Notes under the pieces: model-generated
The model's input: the letters and a program-made list of their open reading frames with translations, nothing else
Database searches by the model: none
Told to the model about the DNA's origin: nothing
Position numbers and translations under genes: made by a program
Shown: positions 1 through 8,554 of the stretch, piece by piece
How the letters are laid out: each line of letters opens with the position of its first letter
Numbering within the stretch: the stretch's first letter is position 1
Source of the DNA: Thiobacter sp964445085
GTDB taxonomy: Bacteria; Pseudomonadota; Gammaproteobacteria; Burkholderiales; Thiobacteraceae
Direction of reading: 5' to 3'
Assembly: GCA_964445085.1 (NCBI GenBank)
Contig: CAYUJV010000010.1
Location: 1-41,939 of the forward strand
Length of the DNA stretch: 41,939 nucleotides

Positions 1-600
1 CGCCAGGTCCGCCCGGGGCCAGCCGGGCGCGGGCGCGGCGCGCAGCTCGCGCAGGCGCAACTGGTAGAAATGCGTCTTGTCGCGGCGCGACACCGCGGCC
101 GGCAGCTTCTCCGCATCCAGCCACAGCACCTCGATGCGCTCGCCGCCCACCTCGCCGCGGTAGCGCGTGGCGGCATGACCCAGATAACGGGTCGCGCCGA
201 CGCGGCGCAGCGAGCCGAGCAGGCGCGCGTCGATGATGCTGTTCAACACCTCCCACGACGGCGCGCGCTGCTCCGTGCGCAGCTCCCCCGGCGTGTAGCT
301 GATCAGCTTGCGCTCGTCGTGGAAGACCCGCTGCCAGCTGATTTCCCCGCGCTCGTCGCGCTCCCACAGCTCGACATAGCCGCCCCGCCCCAGCTCCACC
401 TGGGCGCCGTTGCGGATGAACACCCACTCGCCCGTGCGGCCGTGGGCATGGCCATCGCCAGCGCCCCGCGTCTCCTGGTAACGCGCGGCGGCGGGCGTGA
501 AAGCCGACGCCGCTTCGTCCGGCGCTGCCTGGGCCATCCCGGTCGCAATGACGAGAAGACCCGCAAGAAAAATTCCCGTTCCAGACAACAGTTGTTTCAT
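1..600 (-). CDS. Secreted protein of unknown function, 3' part cut by window edge
   Basis: An open frame on the minus strand runs 200 codons from an ATG at 600 to the left edge with no stop, so the C-terminus is missing. An AGGAAGGGA Shine-Dalgarno lies about 8 nt upstream of the ATG. The N-terminus (MKQLLSGTGIFLAGLLVIA, then ATGMAQA) is a typical Sec signal peptide with likely cleavage after AQA, so the product is probably periplasmic or exported. The mature part holds GEWVFIRNGAQVELGRGGYV and a repeated alternation of charged and aromatic residues suggestive of beta structure. I do not recognise a family. It lies 89 bp downstream of the alkaline phosphatase gene on the same strand, but an intrinsic terminator sits between them, so co-transcription would need readthrough. 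Codon use matches its neighbours. Confidence 0.75.
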   Translation of the reverse strand, partial: MKQLLSGTGIFLAGLLVIATGMAQAAPDEAASAFTPAAARYQETRGAGDGHAHGRTGEWVFIRNGAQVELGRGGYVELWERDERGEISWQRVFHDERKLISYTPGELRTEQRAPSWEVLNSIIDARLLGSLRRVGATRYLGHAATRYRGEVGGERIEVLWLDAEKLPAAVSRRDKTHFYQLRLRELRAAPAPGWPRADLA

Positions 601-629
601 GACTGCAATCCCTTCCTGCAAAATCACTC

Positions 630-670
630 AAAAAAAACGCAAAAAACCGGCACGGTTTGCACCGTGCCGG
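630..670 (-). terminator. Intrinsic terminator of the alkaline phosphatase gene
   Basis: A perfect 9-bp stem CCGGCACGG/CCGTGCCGG (647-655 with 662-670, loop of 6) is followed on the minus strand by T6, GCG and a second T-run. It lies 20 bp after the phosphatase stop codon. Confidence 0.85.
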
Positions 671-689
671 CCCGGGACTTCACACCGCG

Positions 690-2255
690 TCAGCGGCGAT
701 CGTTTTCCTTCTTGAGGTCGAAGGCTTCGCGCATCACATGGAAGATCCAGTTCTGCTCCATGCTGCCGCGCACCAGCTGCGCCATCGGGCCGGAGGCATA
801 GACCGGCACGTCTTCGCCCGCGTGGGTCTCCGAGGACAGGGGCACGGTCGCTTCCTGCAGGAAGTTCAGCGCCGTGGTGTCCACGCCGGTGAGGTCGGGC
901 CGCTTGTTGCCGGTTGCGACGGCATCGCGCCAGCCCGGGCCGTTGGCATAGCCCAGGGTCGTGTAGGGCAGCCCCAGTTTGTCCTTGTCCAGCGTCACGG
1001 GATCGCCGTCGTTCTCGGGCACGCCGGCCACCAGGCCCAGGATGTTGTTGCCGCGGTGCGGATAGCCGGCGATGGTGAAGGTGTGGCTGTGGTCGGCGGT
1101 GACGATGATCAGGGTGTCCTCCGGATCGGTCATCTCGTAGGCCTTCTTCACCGCCTTGGCCAGCTCGATCGCATCCAGCAGGGCGCGCTTGGCGTTGCCG
1201 GCGTGGTGGGCGTGGTCGATGCGGCCGCCTTCCACGTGCAGGAAGAAGCCCTTGGGATTCTTCTGCAGCATCCTGATGGACTTCTCGGTCATTTCCGTGA
1301 GGGACGGTTCGCCCGCCTTGTCATTCGGACGGTCGGCCTCGTACTGCATGTGGCTGTTCTCGAACAGGCCGAGCAGATACTCGGTATTGGACACATCGGC
1401 CAGATCAAAGCCAGCGCGGTCCCACACGTATTTCGCCCCGGCACCGCGCGTGCTGACCCATTCCGCGGTCAGATCGCGGCCGTCGTTGCGCAGGCCTTTC
1501 TTGCCGTATTCCGGCTCCGTCATGGTCTTGGGCAGGAAGTAGGTGCGGCCGCCGCTCATGGCGACCTTGAGGCTCTTGCGCACGTCCGCCGGCAGCTCGA
1601 TCAGCTGGCGCGCGATGTCCTTCACGCCGCAGCCGGCGGGCTGGTTGGAATCCGCCTCCCAGTCGCGCACCGGCGTATGCGCGTAGGTCGCGGCGGGCGT
1701 GGCGTGGGTCAGACGCGCGGTGCTCACCACGCCGGTCGCCTTGCCGGCCTTGGCGGCCAGCTCGAGGATGGTGGGCAGGCTGTTGGCCGCCACCACATCG
1801 GCATTGCACTCGCCGCGCGGGGTGAGGTGGTTCACCGACAGCATGCCTTCGCGGGCCTTGTAGCCGGTGACCATGGCGGTCATGGTGGGCGCCGAGTCGG
1901 AGGTCTGCTGATCCCAGGAATAGGTCTTGGACAGCGCGACATAGGGCAGAGTCTCGAAGAACAGGCGGTTCTCCTCGCCCGGCTTGCCGTTCAGCTGGCC
2001 TTCCAGGATGCGCGCGGCGGTGACGGTGGACATCCCCATGCCATCGCCGATGAACAGGATCACGTTCTTGGCCTTGCGCTCGTTGGCGTGCAGCCGCTTC
2101 GACTCGCGGATGAACTGGTTGCCGGCCTCATACCATTCCTGGACCGACTCCGGGCCCTGCACCGCCGGCGTGGCGGCCATGGCGGGCAGCGCCGAGCCGC
2201 CCAGCACCGCTGCGGCGACGGCCAGCGCGATGCCTTTCCTTGCAAACACATGCAT
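690..2255 (-). CDS. phoA: Periplasmic alkaline phosphatase (PhoA family)
   Basis: This 521-aa secreted phosphomonoesterase should release inorganic phosphate from organic esters in the periplasm. The signal peptide ends near residue 27 (ALPAMA-ATP). FIGDGMG (Asp71) is the first metal ligand site. The catalytic nucleophile is Ser121 in TSDSAPTMTA, matching the D-S-A motif of E. coli PhoA. Further metal-site motifs are HVEGGRIDHAHHAGN, TADHSHTF and SSETHAGEDVPVYASGP. It is longer than E. coli PhoA (471 aa) but in range for the family. The ATG at 2255 is preceded by AAGGGG. The gene ends at a strong terminator. A full Pho box is not evident in the 119-bp divergent region; only one CTGTCAT half-site was seen. 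Its position 1.8 kb from PhnD-like genes fits a phosphorus theme, but that link is inference. Confidence 0.95.
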   Translation of the reverse strand: MHVFARKGIALAVAAAVLGGSALPAMAATPAVQGPESVQEWYEAGNQFIRESKRLHANERKAKNVILFIGDGMGMSTVTAARILEGQLNGKPGEENRLFFETLPYVALSKTYSWDQQTSDSAPTMTAMVTGYKAREGMLSVNHLTPRGECNADVVAANSLPTILELAAKAGKATGVVSTARLTHATPAATYAHTPVRDWEADSNQPAGCGVKDIARQLIELPADVRKSLKVAMSGGRTYFLPKTMTEPEYGKKGLRNDGRDLTAEWVSTRGAGAKYVWDRAGFDLADVSNTEYLLGLFENSHMQYEADRPNDKAGEPSLTEMTEKSIRMLQKNPKGFFLHVEGGRIDHAHHAGNAKRALLDAIELAKAVKKAYEMTDPEDTLIIVTADHSHTFTIAGYPHRGNNILGLVAGVPENDGDPVTLDKDKLGLPYTTLGYANGPGWRDAVATGNKRPDLTGVDTTALNFLQEATVPLSSETHAGEDVPVYASGPMAQLVRGSMEQNWIFHVMREAFDLKKENDRR

Positions 2256-2374
2256 GACGTTTCCCCTTTAGAAGTTGATGCGCGATAAGCTGGCGGCCGG
2301 CTCCCTCGCCGACCGCAGGGCAAGCCTAACGACGGCCGATGACAGGGCCGTTAAGAATTCGTGAAGGGAGTAAA

Positions 2375-3925
2375 ATGCGCGTTTCATCCGCCGCTTCGCC
2401 CATGCCCGCCGTCCTGCTTTCCACCCTCAACGCCCGCTACTACCACGCCTCCCTCGGGCTGCGCTATTTGCTGGCCAACATGGGCGAGCTGGAGCCGGCT
2501 ACACGCATTGCCGAGTTCACCATCCAGCAGCGGCCGATCGACATCGTCGAGGCCATCCTCGCCGAGCAGCCGCGCATCGTCGGCTTCGGCGTGTACATCT
2601 GGAACATCGAGGAAACCAGCAAGGTCGTCGCCATGCTCAAGCGCGTGGCGCCGGACATCACCGTGGTGCTGGGCGGCCCCGAGGTCAGTCACGAATGGGA
2701 AGCGCAGGAGATCGTGCAGCACGCCGACTACCTGATCACCGGCTGGGGCGATGTGTCGTTTCCGAAGCTCTGTTATGCCCTGCTGCACGGTCCGCGGCCG
2801 CTGCGGAAGCTCATCGCCGGCGAGCAGCCGCCGCTGGCGGAAATCCGGCTGCCCTACCGCTGCTACACCGACCACGACATCGCCCACCGCCTGCTCTACG
2901 TGGAGGCCTCGCGCGGCTGCCCGTTCAAGTGCGAGTTCTGCCTGTCCTCCCTGGACAAGACGGCGTGGCCCTTCGACATCGATGCCTTCCTGAACGAGAT
3001 GGATGCCCTCTACCGGCGCGGCGCGCGGCATTTCAAGTTCGTCGACCGCACCTTCAATCTCAACATCAAGACCAGCCTGCGCATCCTGGAGTTTTTTCTG
3101 GAGCGCATGAGCGAAGAGCTGTTCCTGCATTTCGAGGTGATTCCGGACCACCTGCCGGACAAGCTGAAGGAGGCCATCCTGCGCTTCCCGCCCGGCTCGC
3201 TGCAGTTCGAAGTGGGCGTGCAGACCTTCAATCCCGAGGTGCAGGCGCTGATCAGCAGAAAGCAGGACAACGCCAAGACCGAGGAGAATCTGCGCTGGCT
3301 GCGCCAGCACAGCCAGGCGCACCTGCACGTGGACTTGATCATCGGCCTGCCGGGAGAGGACATGGCCAGCTTCGCCGCCGGCTTCAACCGCCTGGTGGCG
3401 CTCGACCCGCACGAAATCCAGGTGGGCATCCTCAAGCGCCTGCGCGGCACGCCCATCATTCGCCACACCCAGGATTTCGGCATGCGCTACAACCCGCATC
3501 CGCCCTACAACATCCTGGCCACGGACCGCATCGACTTCGCCACGATGCAGCGCCTGTCGCGCTTCGCGCGCTACTGGGATCTGGTGCCCAACTCCGGGCG
3601 CTTCGCCCATGCCATGCCGCTGCTGCTGGCGGACGATGCCTTCGCCCGCTTCCTTCAGTTCAGCGACTGGCTGTACGAGAAGACGCGCCAGACGCACCAG
3701 ATCGCCCTCGACCGCCTGTTCGACCTGGTGTTCGAGGCGCTGGTGGAGCGCTTCGCGCTTGCGCCGGAGCGCGCGCGGGAAGCGCTCGCGCTGGACTACG
3801 CCGCCTCCGGCGCCCGCGGTGCGCCCGGCTTCCTCGCCGCCGCTCCCGCTGCCGCGGCCCTGCCGCAGGCGAAGCGCCGCGGCGGCAACCAGCCCACGCG
3901 CCAGCTGCGCCACAAGACGGCCTAA
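2375..3925 (+). CDS. Cobalamin-binding-domain radical SAM protein
   Basis: A 516-aa protein with an N-terminal Rossmann-like B12-binding region (about residues 10-140, with IVGFGVYIWNIEE and VVLGGPEVSHEW), a radical SAM core (about 165-380) and a C-terminal region of DUF4080 type. The cluster ligands are Cys182, Cys186 and Cys189 in RGCPFKCEFCLSS (CX3CX2C). Such proteins often perform methylations or rearrangements on unreactive carbons; the substrate here is unknown. The B12 domain shows no DXHXXG motif, so base-off cobalamin binding is doubtful. I chose the ATG at 2375 because GAAGGGAG lies 4 nt upstream; an in-frame ATG at 2339 has no ribosome site. It is divergent from phoA. After it, 91 bp without a gene lead to the first PhnD-like gene. 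Confidence 0.88.
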   Translation: MRVSSAASPMPAVLLSTLNARYYHASLGLRYLLANMGELEPATRIAEFTIQQRPIDIVEAILAEQPRIVGFGVYIWNIEETSKVVAMLKRVAPDITVVLGGPEVSHEWEAQEIVQHADYLITGWGDVSFPKLCYALLHGPRPLRKLIAGEQPPLAEIRLPYRCYTDHDIAHRLLYVEASRGCPFKCEFCLSSLDKTAWPFDIDAFLNEMDALYRRGARHFKFVDRTFNLNIKTSLRILEFFLERMSEELFLHFEVIPDHLPDKLKEAILRFPPGSLQFEVGVQTFNPEVQALISRKQDNAKTEENLRWLRQHSQAHLHVDLIIGLPGEDMASFAAGFNRLVALDPHEIQVGILKRLRGTPIIRHTQDFGMRYNPHPPYNILATDRIDFATMQRLSRFARYWDLVPNSGRFAHAMPLLLADDAFARFLQFSDWLYEKTRQTHQIALDRLFDLVFEALVERFALAPERAREALALDYAASGARGAPGFLAAAPAAAALPQAKRRGGNQPTRQLRHKTA

Positions 3926-3977
3926 AGTCCGGGCCGATTTGTCCGCTAGTCCGAATAGACCAATACCAGGCTTCCCA

Positions 3978-4017
3978 AGAATTCCCGAGAATTCCCCAGA
4001 ATTTCCCAGAATTCCAA
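3978..4017. repeat. Four tandem 10-bp repeats (AGAATTCCC-type) abutting a start codon
   Basis: Units start at 3978, 3988, 3998 and 4008: AGAATTCCCG, AGAATTCCCC, AGAATTTCCC, AGAATTCCAA. The period is exactly 10 bp, about one helical turn, and the last unit shares its final A with the ATG at 4017. Each unit contains GAATTC or GAATTT. They occupy the place where a Shine-Dalgarno would be expected, and no GGAG-like site is visible. Confidence 0.85.
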
Positions 4018-4910
4018 TGCTTCGTACGATCCGCGCCTGCAAACCGGTACTCTCTCCCGCCGCCTGCCTGCGCCTGCTGCTGGCCGCCCTGCTTGCGGGC
4101 TGGGCGATAACCGCCGGCGCACGGGATGGCGCGCTGGTGCTGGGCGTTTTCCCCCGCCACAACTACACGGAAACCCAGGAGATGTTCCGCCCCCTGGCCA
4201 AGTACCTGAGCGAGGCCCTCGGGCGGGAAGTGCGCCTGGAAACCACCCGCGACTACGAAACCTTCTGGAGCGGCGTCGCGGGAAGGCGCTACGACATCGT
4301 GCACCTGACCCAGAGCCAGTATGTTGCCGCCCAGCGCAGCCATGGCTACCACGTCATTCTCAAGAACGAGGAGTTCGGCGACTCCACCCTCGCCAGCGTG
4401 GTCGTGGTCCGCGCCGACAGCGGCATCAGCCGGCTCGATCAGTTGAAGGGCAGGACGGTGATGTTCGGCGGCGACCGCAGTGCGACCATGTCCTACCTGG
4501 TGCCGCGTGAGATGCTGCGCGGGGCCGGGGCGCCGCCGGACAGCTACCGGGCCGAGTTCGCGCTCAATCCGCCGAACGCCTTGATGGCGGTGTACCTGCC
4601 CCGTGCCGACGCCTGCGGCGTGGGGGAGGCCGTGGTCCGCCAGCAGCAGGCCACGCCCGACATCAACATGGCGGAGCTGCGCGTCATCGCGCGCAGCGCG
4701 AGCCTGCCGCAACTGCCGTGGGCCGTGCGCACGGAAATGAATCCGGAGCTGCGCGGCAGGATTCAGCGCGCGCTGCTGGACCTGCCGCGCACGCCGGTGG
4801 GACAACAGATCCTGCAGCGCGCCCGCATCACCCGCCTCGTATCCGCCACCGACGCGGACTACGAGCCCTTCCGCCAGATGGACGCCGGCGAGCGCGGCCA
4901 GCGGCGCTGA
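4017..4910 (+). CDS. PhnD-like periplasmic substrate-binding protein (first of a pair)
   Basis: A 297-aa type II periplasmic binding protein of the phosphate/phosphite/phosphonate (PhnD) group. The N-terminus has a hydrophobic signal segment (LRLLLAALLAGWAITAGA) before the mature start near ARDGALVLGVFPR. Family signs are FRPLAKYLSEALGREV, the RYDIVHLTQSQYV segment, and LPWAVRTEMNPELR near the C-terminus. The helix that in E. coli PhnD carries the Ser-Thr-Ser anion site reads FGGDRSATMSYLVP here, so the ligand may not be a phosphonate. The open frame extends upstream to 3609, but the part before 4017 overlaps the radical SAM gene and is not protein-like. There is no clear ribosome site; tandem repeats abut the ATG. 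The stop overlaps a possible ATG of the next gene (TGATG). No permease or ATPase follows. I infer a sensory rather than a transport role. Confidence 0.85.
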   Translation: MLRTIRACKPVLSPAACLRLLLAALLAGWAITAGARDGALVLGVFPRHNYTETQEMFRPLAKYLSEALGREVRLETTRDYETFWSGVAGRRYDIVHLTQSQYVAAQRSHGYHVILKNEEFGDSTLASVVVVRADSGISRLDQLKGRTVMFGGDRSATMSYLVPREMLRGAGAPPDSYRAEFALNPPNALMAVYLPRADACGVGEAVVRQQQATPDINMAELRVIARSASLPQLPWAVRTEMNPELRGRIQRALLDLPRTPVGQQILQRARITRLVSATDADYEPFRQMDAGERGQRR

Positions 4911-4927
4911 TGCCGGGGAAGGAAGCC

Positions 4928-5818
4928 ATGGGGAACCCCGTCACGATCAACCACCGGCCCCATCGACGGACGCTGCTGCGTCTGCTCGCGGCGGCCGTGG
5001 CCGGGCTGGCGTGCAACTTCGCCCATGCCGCCCCGGCGCCGCTGGTGCTGGGCATCTTCCCGCGCCTGGACGCGGTCGAAACGACGCGCATGTTCCATCC
5101 GCTCGCCAAGTATCTGTCGGAAAAGACCGGCCGGGAGGTCGTGCTGGAGACCGCCAAGGACTTCGAGACCTTCTGGAACGGCGTGACCCGCAAGCGCTAC
5201 GACATCGTGCACTACAACCAGTACCACTACCTGAAATCGCACAAGGAAGACGGCTACCAGGTGATCGCCAAGAACGTGGAACAGGGCCAGTCCACCATCG
5301 GCGCGGCGCTGGTGGTGCGCACCGACTCCGACATTCGCTCGATCGCCGATTTGCGCGGACGCAAAATCGTCTTCGGCGGGGACCGGCGCGCGATGCAGGC
5401 CTACGTGGTCACCACCTACCTGCTGCGCAAGGGCGGGCTCAAGCCCGGCGATTATGCCGAGGAATTCTCCAGGAACCCGCCCAATGCGGTGATGACCACC
5501 TTCTTCCGTCAGGCCGACGCCGCCGGCGCGGGCGACCACGTGCTGGAGCTGCCCGCCCTGGCCAAGGAAATCGACGTCAGCCAGCTGCGCTACCTGGCAA
5601 CGAGCGAACCCCTGCCGCACCTGCCCTGGGCGGTGCGCGGCGACATGCCGCGCGAGCTGCGCGTGCGTGTGCAGCAGGCGCTCATCGACCTGAACCGGAC
5701 CGCCGCCGGCCGCGCCATGCTCAAGCACATGGGCATCGACGGCTTCGTGGCGGCCAGCGACGGCGAGTACGACAAGCATCGGCGCATCATCAGGGAAGTC
5801 ATGGGCGAGGATTACTGA
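4928..5818 (+). CDS. PhnD-like periplasmic substrate-binding protein (second of a pair)
   Basis: A 296-aa paralogue of the preceding protein, alike along its whole length (FPRLDAVETTRMFHPLAKYL, KRYDIVHYNQYHY, LPHLPWAVRGDMPRELR). The signal peptide is RRTLLRLLAAAVAGLACNF ending at AHA. The anion-site helix reads FGGDRRAMQAYVV, again without Ser-Thr-Ser. I placed the start at the ATG at 4928, which has GGGGAAGGA 4 nt upstream. An in-frame ATG at 4910 overlaps the previous stop but lacks a ribosome site. The end is 24 bp before the sensor kinase. The tandem arrangement suggests duplication, then divergence of the binding pocket, with both products serving the kinase or one modulating the other. 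Confidence 0.88.
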   Translation: MGNPVTINHRPHRRTLLRLLAAAVAGLACNFAHAAPAPLVLGIFPRLDAVETTRMFHPLAKYLSEKTGREVVLETAKDFETFWNGVTRKRYDIVHYNQYHYLKSHKEDGYQVIAKNVEQGQSTIGAALVVRTDSDIRSIADLRGRKIVFGGDRRAMQAYVVTTYLLRKGGLKPGDYAEEFSRNPPNAVMTTFFRQADAAGAGDHVLELPALAKEIDVSQLRYLATSEPLPHLPWAVRGDMPRELRVRVQQALIDLNRTAAGRAMLKHMGIDGFVAASDGEYDKHRRIIREVMGEDY

Positions 5819-5842
5819 TGCAACGGAGCGGGCGCCCGGAAC

Positions 5843-8548
5843 ATGAATGACGCGACCACACCGCCGATCCGGCACGGGGAACGGTTCCACCTGACCCTGG
5901 GCACCAAGTTCACGCTGCTGGTCGTGACCATCCTCTCGCTCACCCTCGGCGTGGGGACGGCCATCACCTACCAGCGCCAGGAATCGGTGCTGCTCCAGGG
6001 CCTGCGCGAAAAGGCGGCGATCCAGGGCCAGTTCGTGTCCTCCATCAGCAAGGAGGCCATCCTGTCCCACGACTACGTGTCGCTGAACCGCTATATGCAC
6101 GACATCTCGCACATCGAGGACGTGGTGTACGGCGCGATCTTCTCCGCCCGCGGCGACAACCTCACCTCCTACCTCGACCCCGACAACCCGCACATCCAGC
6201 GCGCGCGGCACAAGCTGCCCAAGGGCGGCCTGCGCACGCTCATCGACGAGATCAATCGCGATCCCGCGATCCTCAGCGTGAGCTATCCGGTGATGCTGGA
6301 CGACGAGCATCTCGCCGACTTCACCATCGGCATCGACAAGACCCGCGTGAACCAGCTGGTGCATGCCGAATTCCGGCGCCAGCTCGCCACCAATGCCGGC
6401 ATCGTGCTCCTGCTGGGGCTTGCGATCTACTTCGTGTTCCGGCACAACGCGCTGCGCCCCATCACCCGCCTCATCGCGGGCGCGTCCCGGGTCGCCGCAG
6501 GACAGCTGGATGATCCAGTGCGGGTGAGCTCCACCGACGAACTCGGGCGCCTCTCCCAGTCCTTCAACCTGATGATGCGCCAGCTGCGCGAAAGCAACGC
6601 GCGCACCCAGGAAGCGATGGAAAAACTGCGCGACCTGAACCGCACCCTCGAGATGCGCGTGCAGGAACGCACCGCCCGCCTCGAACTCGCCCAGCGCATC
6701 GCGCAAATGGGTCATTGGGACTACGTGATCGACGACGGCAGCTTCAACGTGTCGCACCAGGTGAACACGCTGCTGGGACTGGACCCCGGCCGCGCCCTGC
6801 GCCGCCAGGACATGCTCCGCGTCATCCACGGGGACGACCGGCGCCGCGTGTTCGGCACCTTCAAGGATGCGGTCGTGCATGTCCAGCCGTTCGAAACGGA
6901 ATGCCGCATCATCCTGCCCAGCGGCGAGATGCGCGTCGTGGTGATCACGGCGGAGGTGACGTTCAGCGCCGAGACTGGCCGGAGCCGCCTGTTCGGCATC
7001 GTGCAGGACATCACCGAACGCGCGGAGGCGGAGCACGTGGTGCAGGCCGCCCTGATCGAGAAGCTCAACGCGGAGTCCGCGAGCCAGGCCAAGACCGCTT
7101 TCCTCGCCAACATGAGTCACGAGATCCGCACGCCGCTCACGGCCATCATCGGCTTTGCCGAGGCGCTGCTCGAGGATGCGCAGCCGGAGGCGGAACGGCG
7201 CGCGGCGACTCGCACCATCCTGCACAACGGCCGCCACCTGCTGCACGTCATCAACGAAATCCTCGACCTGTCCAAGATCGAGTCGCACCGTCTGGAAATC
7301 GAGCTGCTGCCGACGAATGTGCCGGCGCTGCTGGCCGACGTGCAATCGGTCATGGGGATGCTGGCCGGCGAGAAGAACCTGAGCTTCGCCGTGGACTACG
7401 AGTATCCGCTGCCGCGCCAGATCCACACCGACCCCACGCGCCTGAAGCAGATCCTGCTCAACATCTGCAGCAACGCCATCAAGTTCACCGAAAAAGGCGG
7501 CGTGCGCGTCAGCGTCTCCTTCGCACCGGAGGCGCGCCAGCTGCGCATCGCCGTGGCGGACACCGGCATCGGCATCAGCCCGGAGCAGCTCCCGCGCCTG
7601 TTCACCCCCTTCACCCAGGCGGATTCGTCCACCACCCGCCGCTTCGGCGGCACCGGCCTCGGCCTCTACATCTCGCGCCAGCTCGCGCACATGCTGGGGG
7701 GCGACGTCGAGATCAGGAGCATGCCGGGCCTGGGCACGCGGGTGGAGATCAGCGTGGCCACCGGCGCAGTCACGGATCTGCTTGCAAACGCTCCCGAGCC
7801 CGACCCGCACAAGGAACACGGCCTGGCGCAGCCGATGGCCGAATCTGCCGCCGAGTGTCTGTGCGGCCGGGTGCTGCTGGCGGAGGACAGCCCGGACAAC
7901 CAGCGACTGATCGGGCGTTACGTGCGCCAGACCGGGGCCGGCTTGGAGATCGCCCGCAACGGCAGGGAAGCGGTGAACGCGGCGCTGTCCGATCATTTCG
8001 ACCTGATTCTGATGGACATGCAGATGCCGGTGATGGACGGGATCGAGGCCACGCAGCTGCTGCGGCGCGCAGGCTATCGCGGCCCGATCGTGGCCCTCAC
8101 CGCCAACGCGTTCAAGGAAGACCGCGAGCGCTGCGCCCAGGCCGGATGCGACGACTTCCTGACCAAGCCCATCGACCGGATTGCCTTCCACAACGTACTC
8201 GCCCGGTATCTGGCGCGGCGCACGGACGCGGAAGCCCAGGACGATGACTTCGCGGACGATCTGTACGATCTGGCGGAGGACTTCGTGGCCAAGCTGCCCA
8301 AGTGGATTGCCGACATCCGCGTCGCCCATGCGCGGGGGGATCTCCCCCTGTTGACCACACTCGTCCACCAGCTCAAGGGCCTGGGCGGCACCTTCGGCTA
8401 TCCCGAGATCACGTCCCGCGCCCAGGGGATCAACCAGCGGCTGCATGTGGGCGACACCGGCGACCTCGGCCCGGCCCTGGCCGAGCTATACGCGAGCTGC
8501 GAACAGGCGGCGGAGCATTTCGCCCGGCATCGGCGCAAGACGGCGTGA
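5843..8548 (+). CDS. Hybrid sensor histidine kinase with HAMP, PAS, receiver and HPt domains
   Basis: A 901-aa inner-membrane phosphorelay kinase. TM1 spans about residues 23-42, a periplasmic sensor region about 45-180, and TM2 about 184-202. HAMP (about 205-260) and a coiled coil lead to a PAS fold (about 280-395). In HisKA, His426 lies in NMSHEIRTPL. HATPase_c shows NICSNAIKF, DTGIGI and GGTGLGL. The receiver has phosphoacceptor Asp725 in LILMDMQMPVMDG and a conserved Lys in FLTKPID. The C-terminal HPt carries His842 in VHQLKGLGG. The whole His-Asp-His relay is therefore in one chain, and the output regulator must be elsewhere. The gene follows two PhnD-like proteins by 24 bp, so the likely input is a ligand-loaded binding protein touching the periplasmic domain. 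HD-GYP and GGDEF-EAL genes lie next door on the other strand. Confidence 0.93.
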   Translation: MNDATTPPIRHGERFHLTLGTKFTLLVVTILSLTLGVGTAITYQRQESVLLQGLREKAAIQGQFVSSISKEAILSHDYVSLNRYMHDISHIEDVVYGAIFSARGDNLTSYLDPDNPHIQRARHKLPKGGLRTLIDEINRDPAILSVSYPVMLDDEHLADFTIGIDKTRVNQLVHAEFRRQLATNAGIVLLLGLAIYFVFRHNALRPITRLIAGASRVAAGQLDDPVRVSSTDELGRLSQSFNLMMRQLRESNARTQEAMEKLRDLNRTLEMRVQERTARLELAQRIAQMGHWDYVIDDGSFNVSHQVNTLLGLDPGRALRRQDMLRVIHGDDRRRVFGTFKDAVVHVQPFETECRIILPSGEMRVVVITAEVTFSAETGRSRLFGIVQDITERAEAEHVVQAALIEKLNAESASQAKTAFLANMSHEIRTPLTAIIGFAEALLEDAQPEAERRAATRTILHNGRHLLHVINEILDLSKIESHRLEIELLPTNVPALLADVQSVMGMLAGEKNLSFAVDYEYPLPRQIHTDPTRLKQILLNICSNAIKFTEKGGVRVSVSFAPEARQLRIAVADTGIGISPEQLPRLFTPFTQADSSTTRRFGGTGLGLYISRQLAHMLGGDVEIRSMPGLGTRVEISVATGAVTDLLANAPEPDPHKEHGLAQPMAESAAECLCGRVLLAEDSPDNQRLIGRYVRQTGAGLEIARNGREAVNAALSDHFDLILMDMQMPVMDGIEATQLLRRAGYRGPIVALTANAFKEDRERCAQAGCDDFLTKPIDRIAFHNVLARYLARRTDAEAQDDDFADDLYDLAEDFVAKLPKWIADIRVAHARGDLPLLTTLVHQLKGLGGTFGYPEITSRAQGINQRLHVGDTGDLGPALAELYASCEQAAEHFARHRRKTA

Positions 8549-8554
8549 GGCCAG

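Noticed and set aside
2339..2345. A Pho box upstream of phoA
   Set aside because: Only one CTGTCAT half (minus strand) is present; the second half at 11-bp spacing does not match.
4859..8446. A very long open frame (1195 codons) antisense to the hybrid kinase and PhnD-like genes
   Set aside because: It is a mirror frame caused by high G+C. It is His/Gln/Val/Gly-rich with no domain, while the plus strand encodes textbook kinase motifs.
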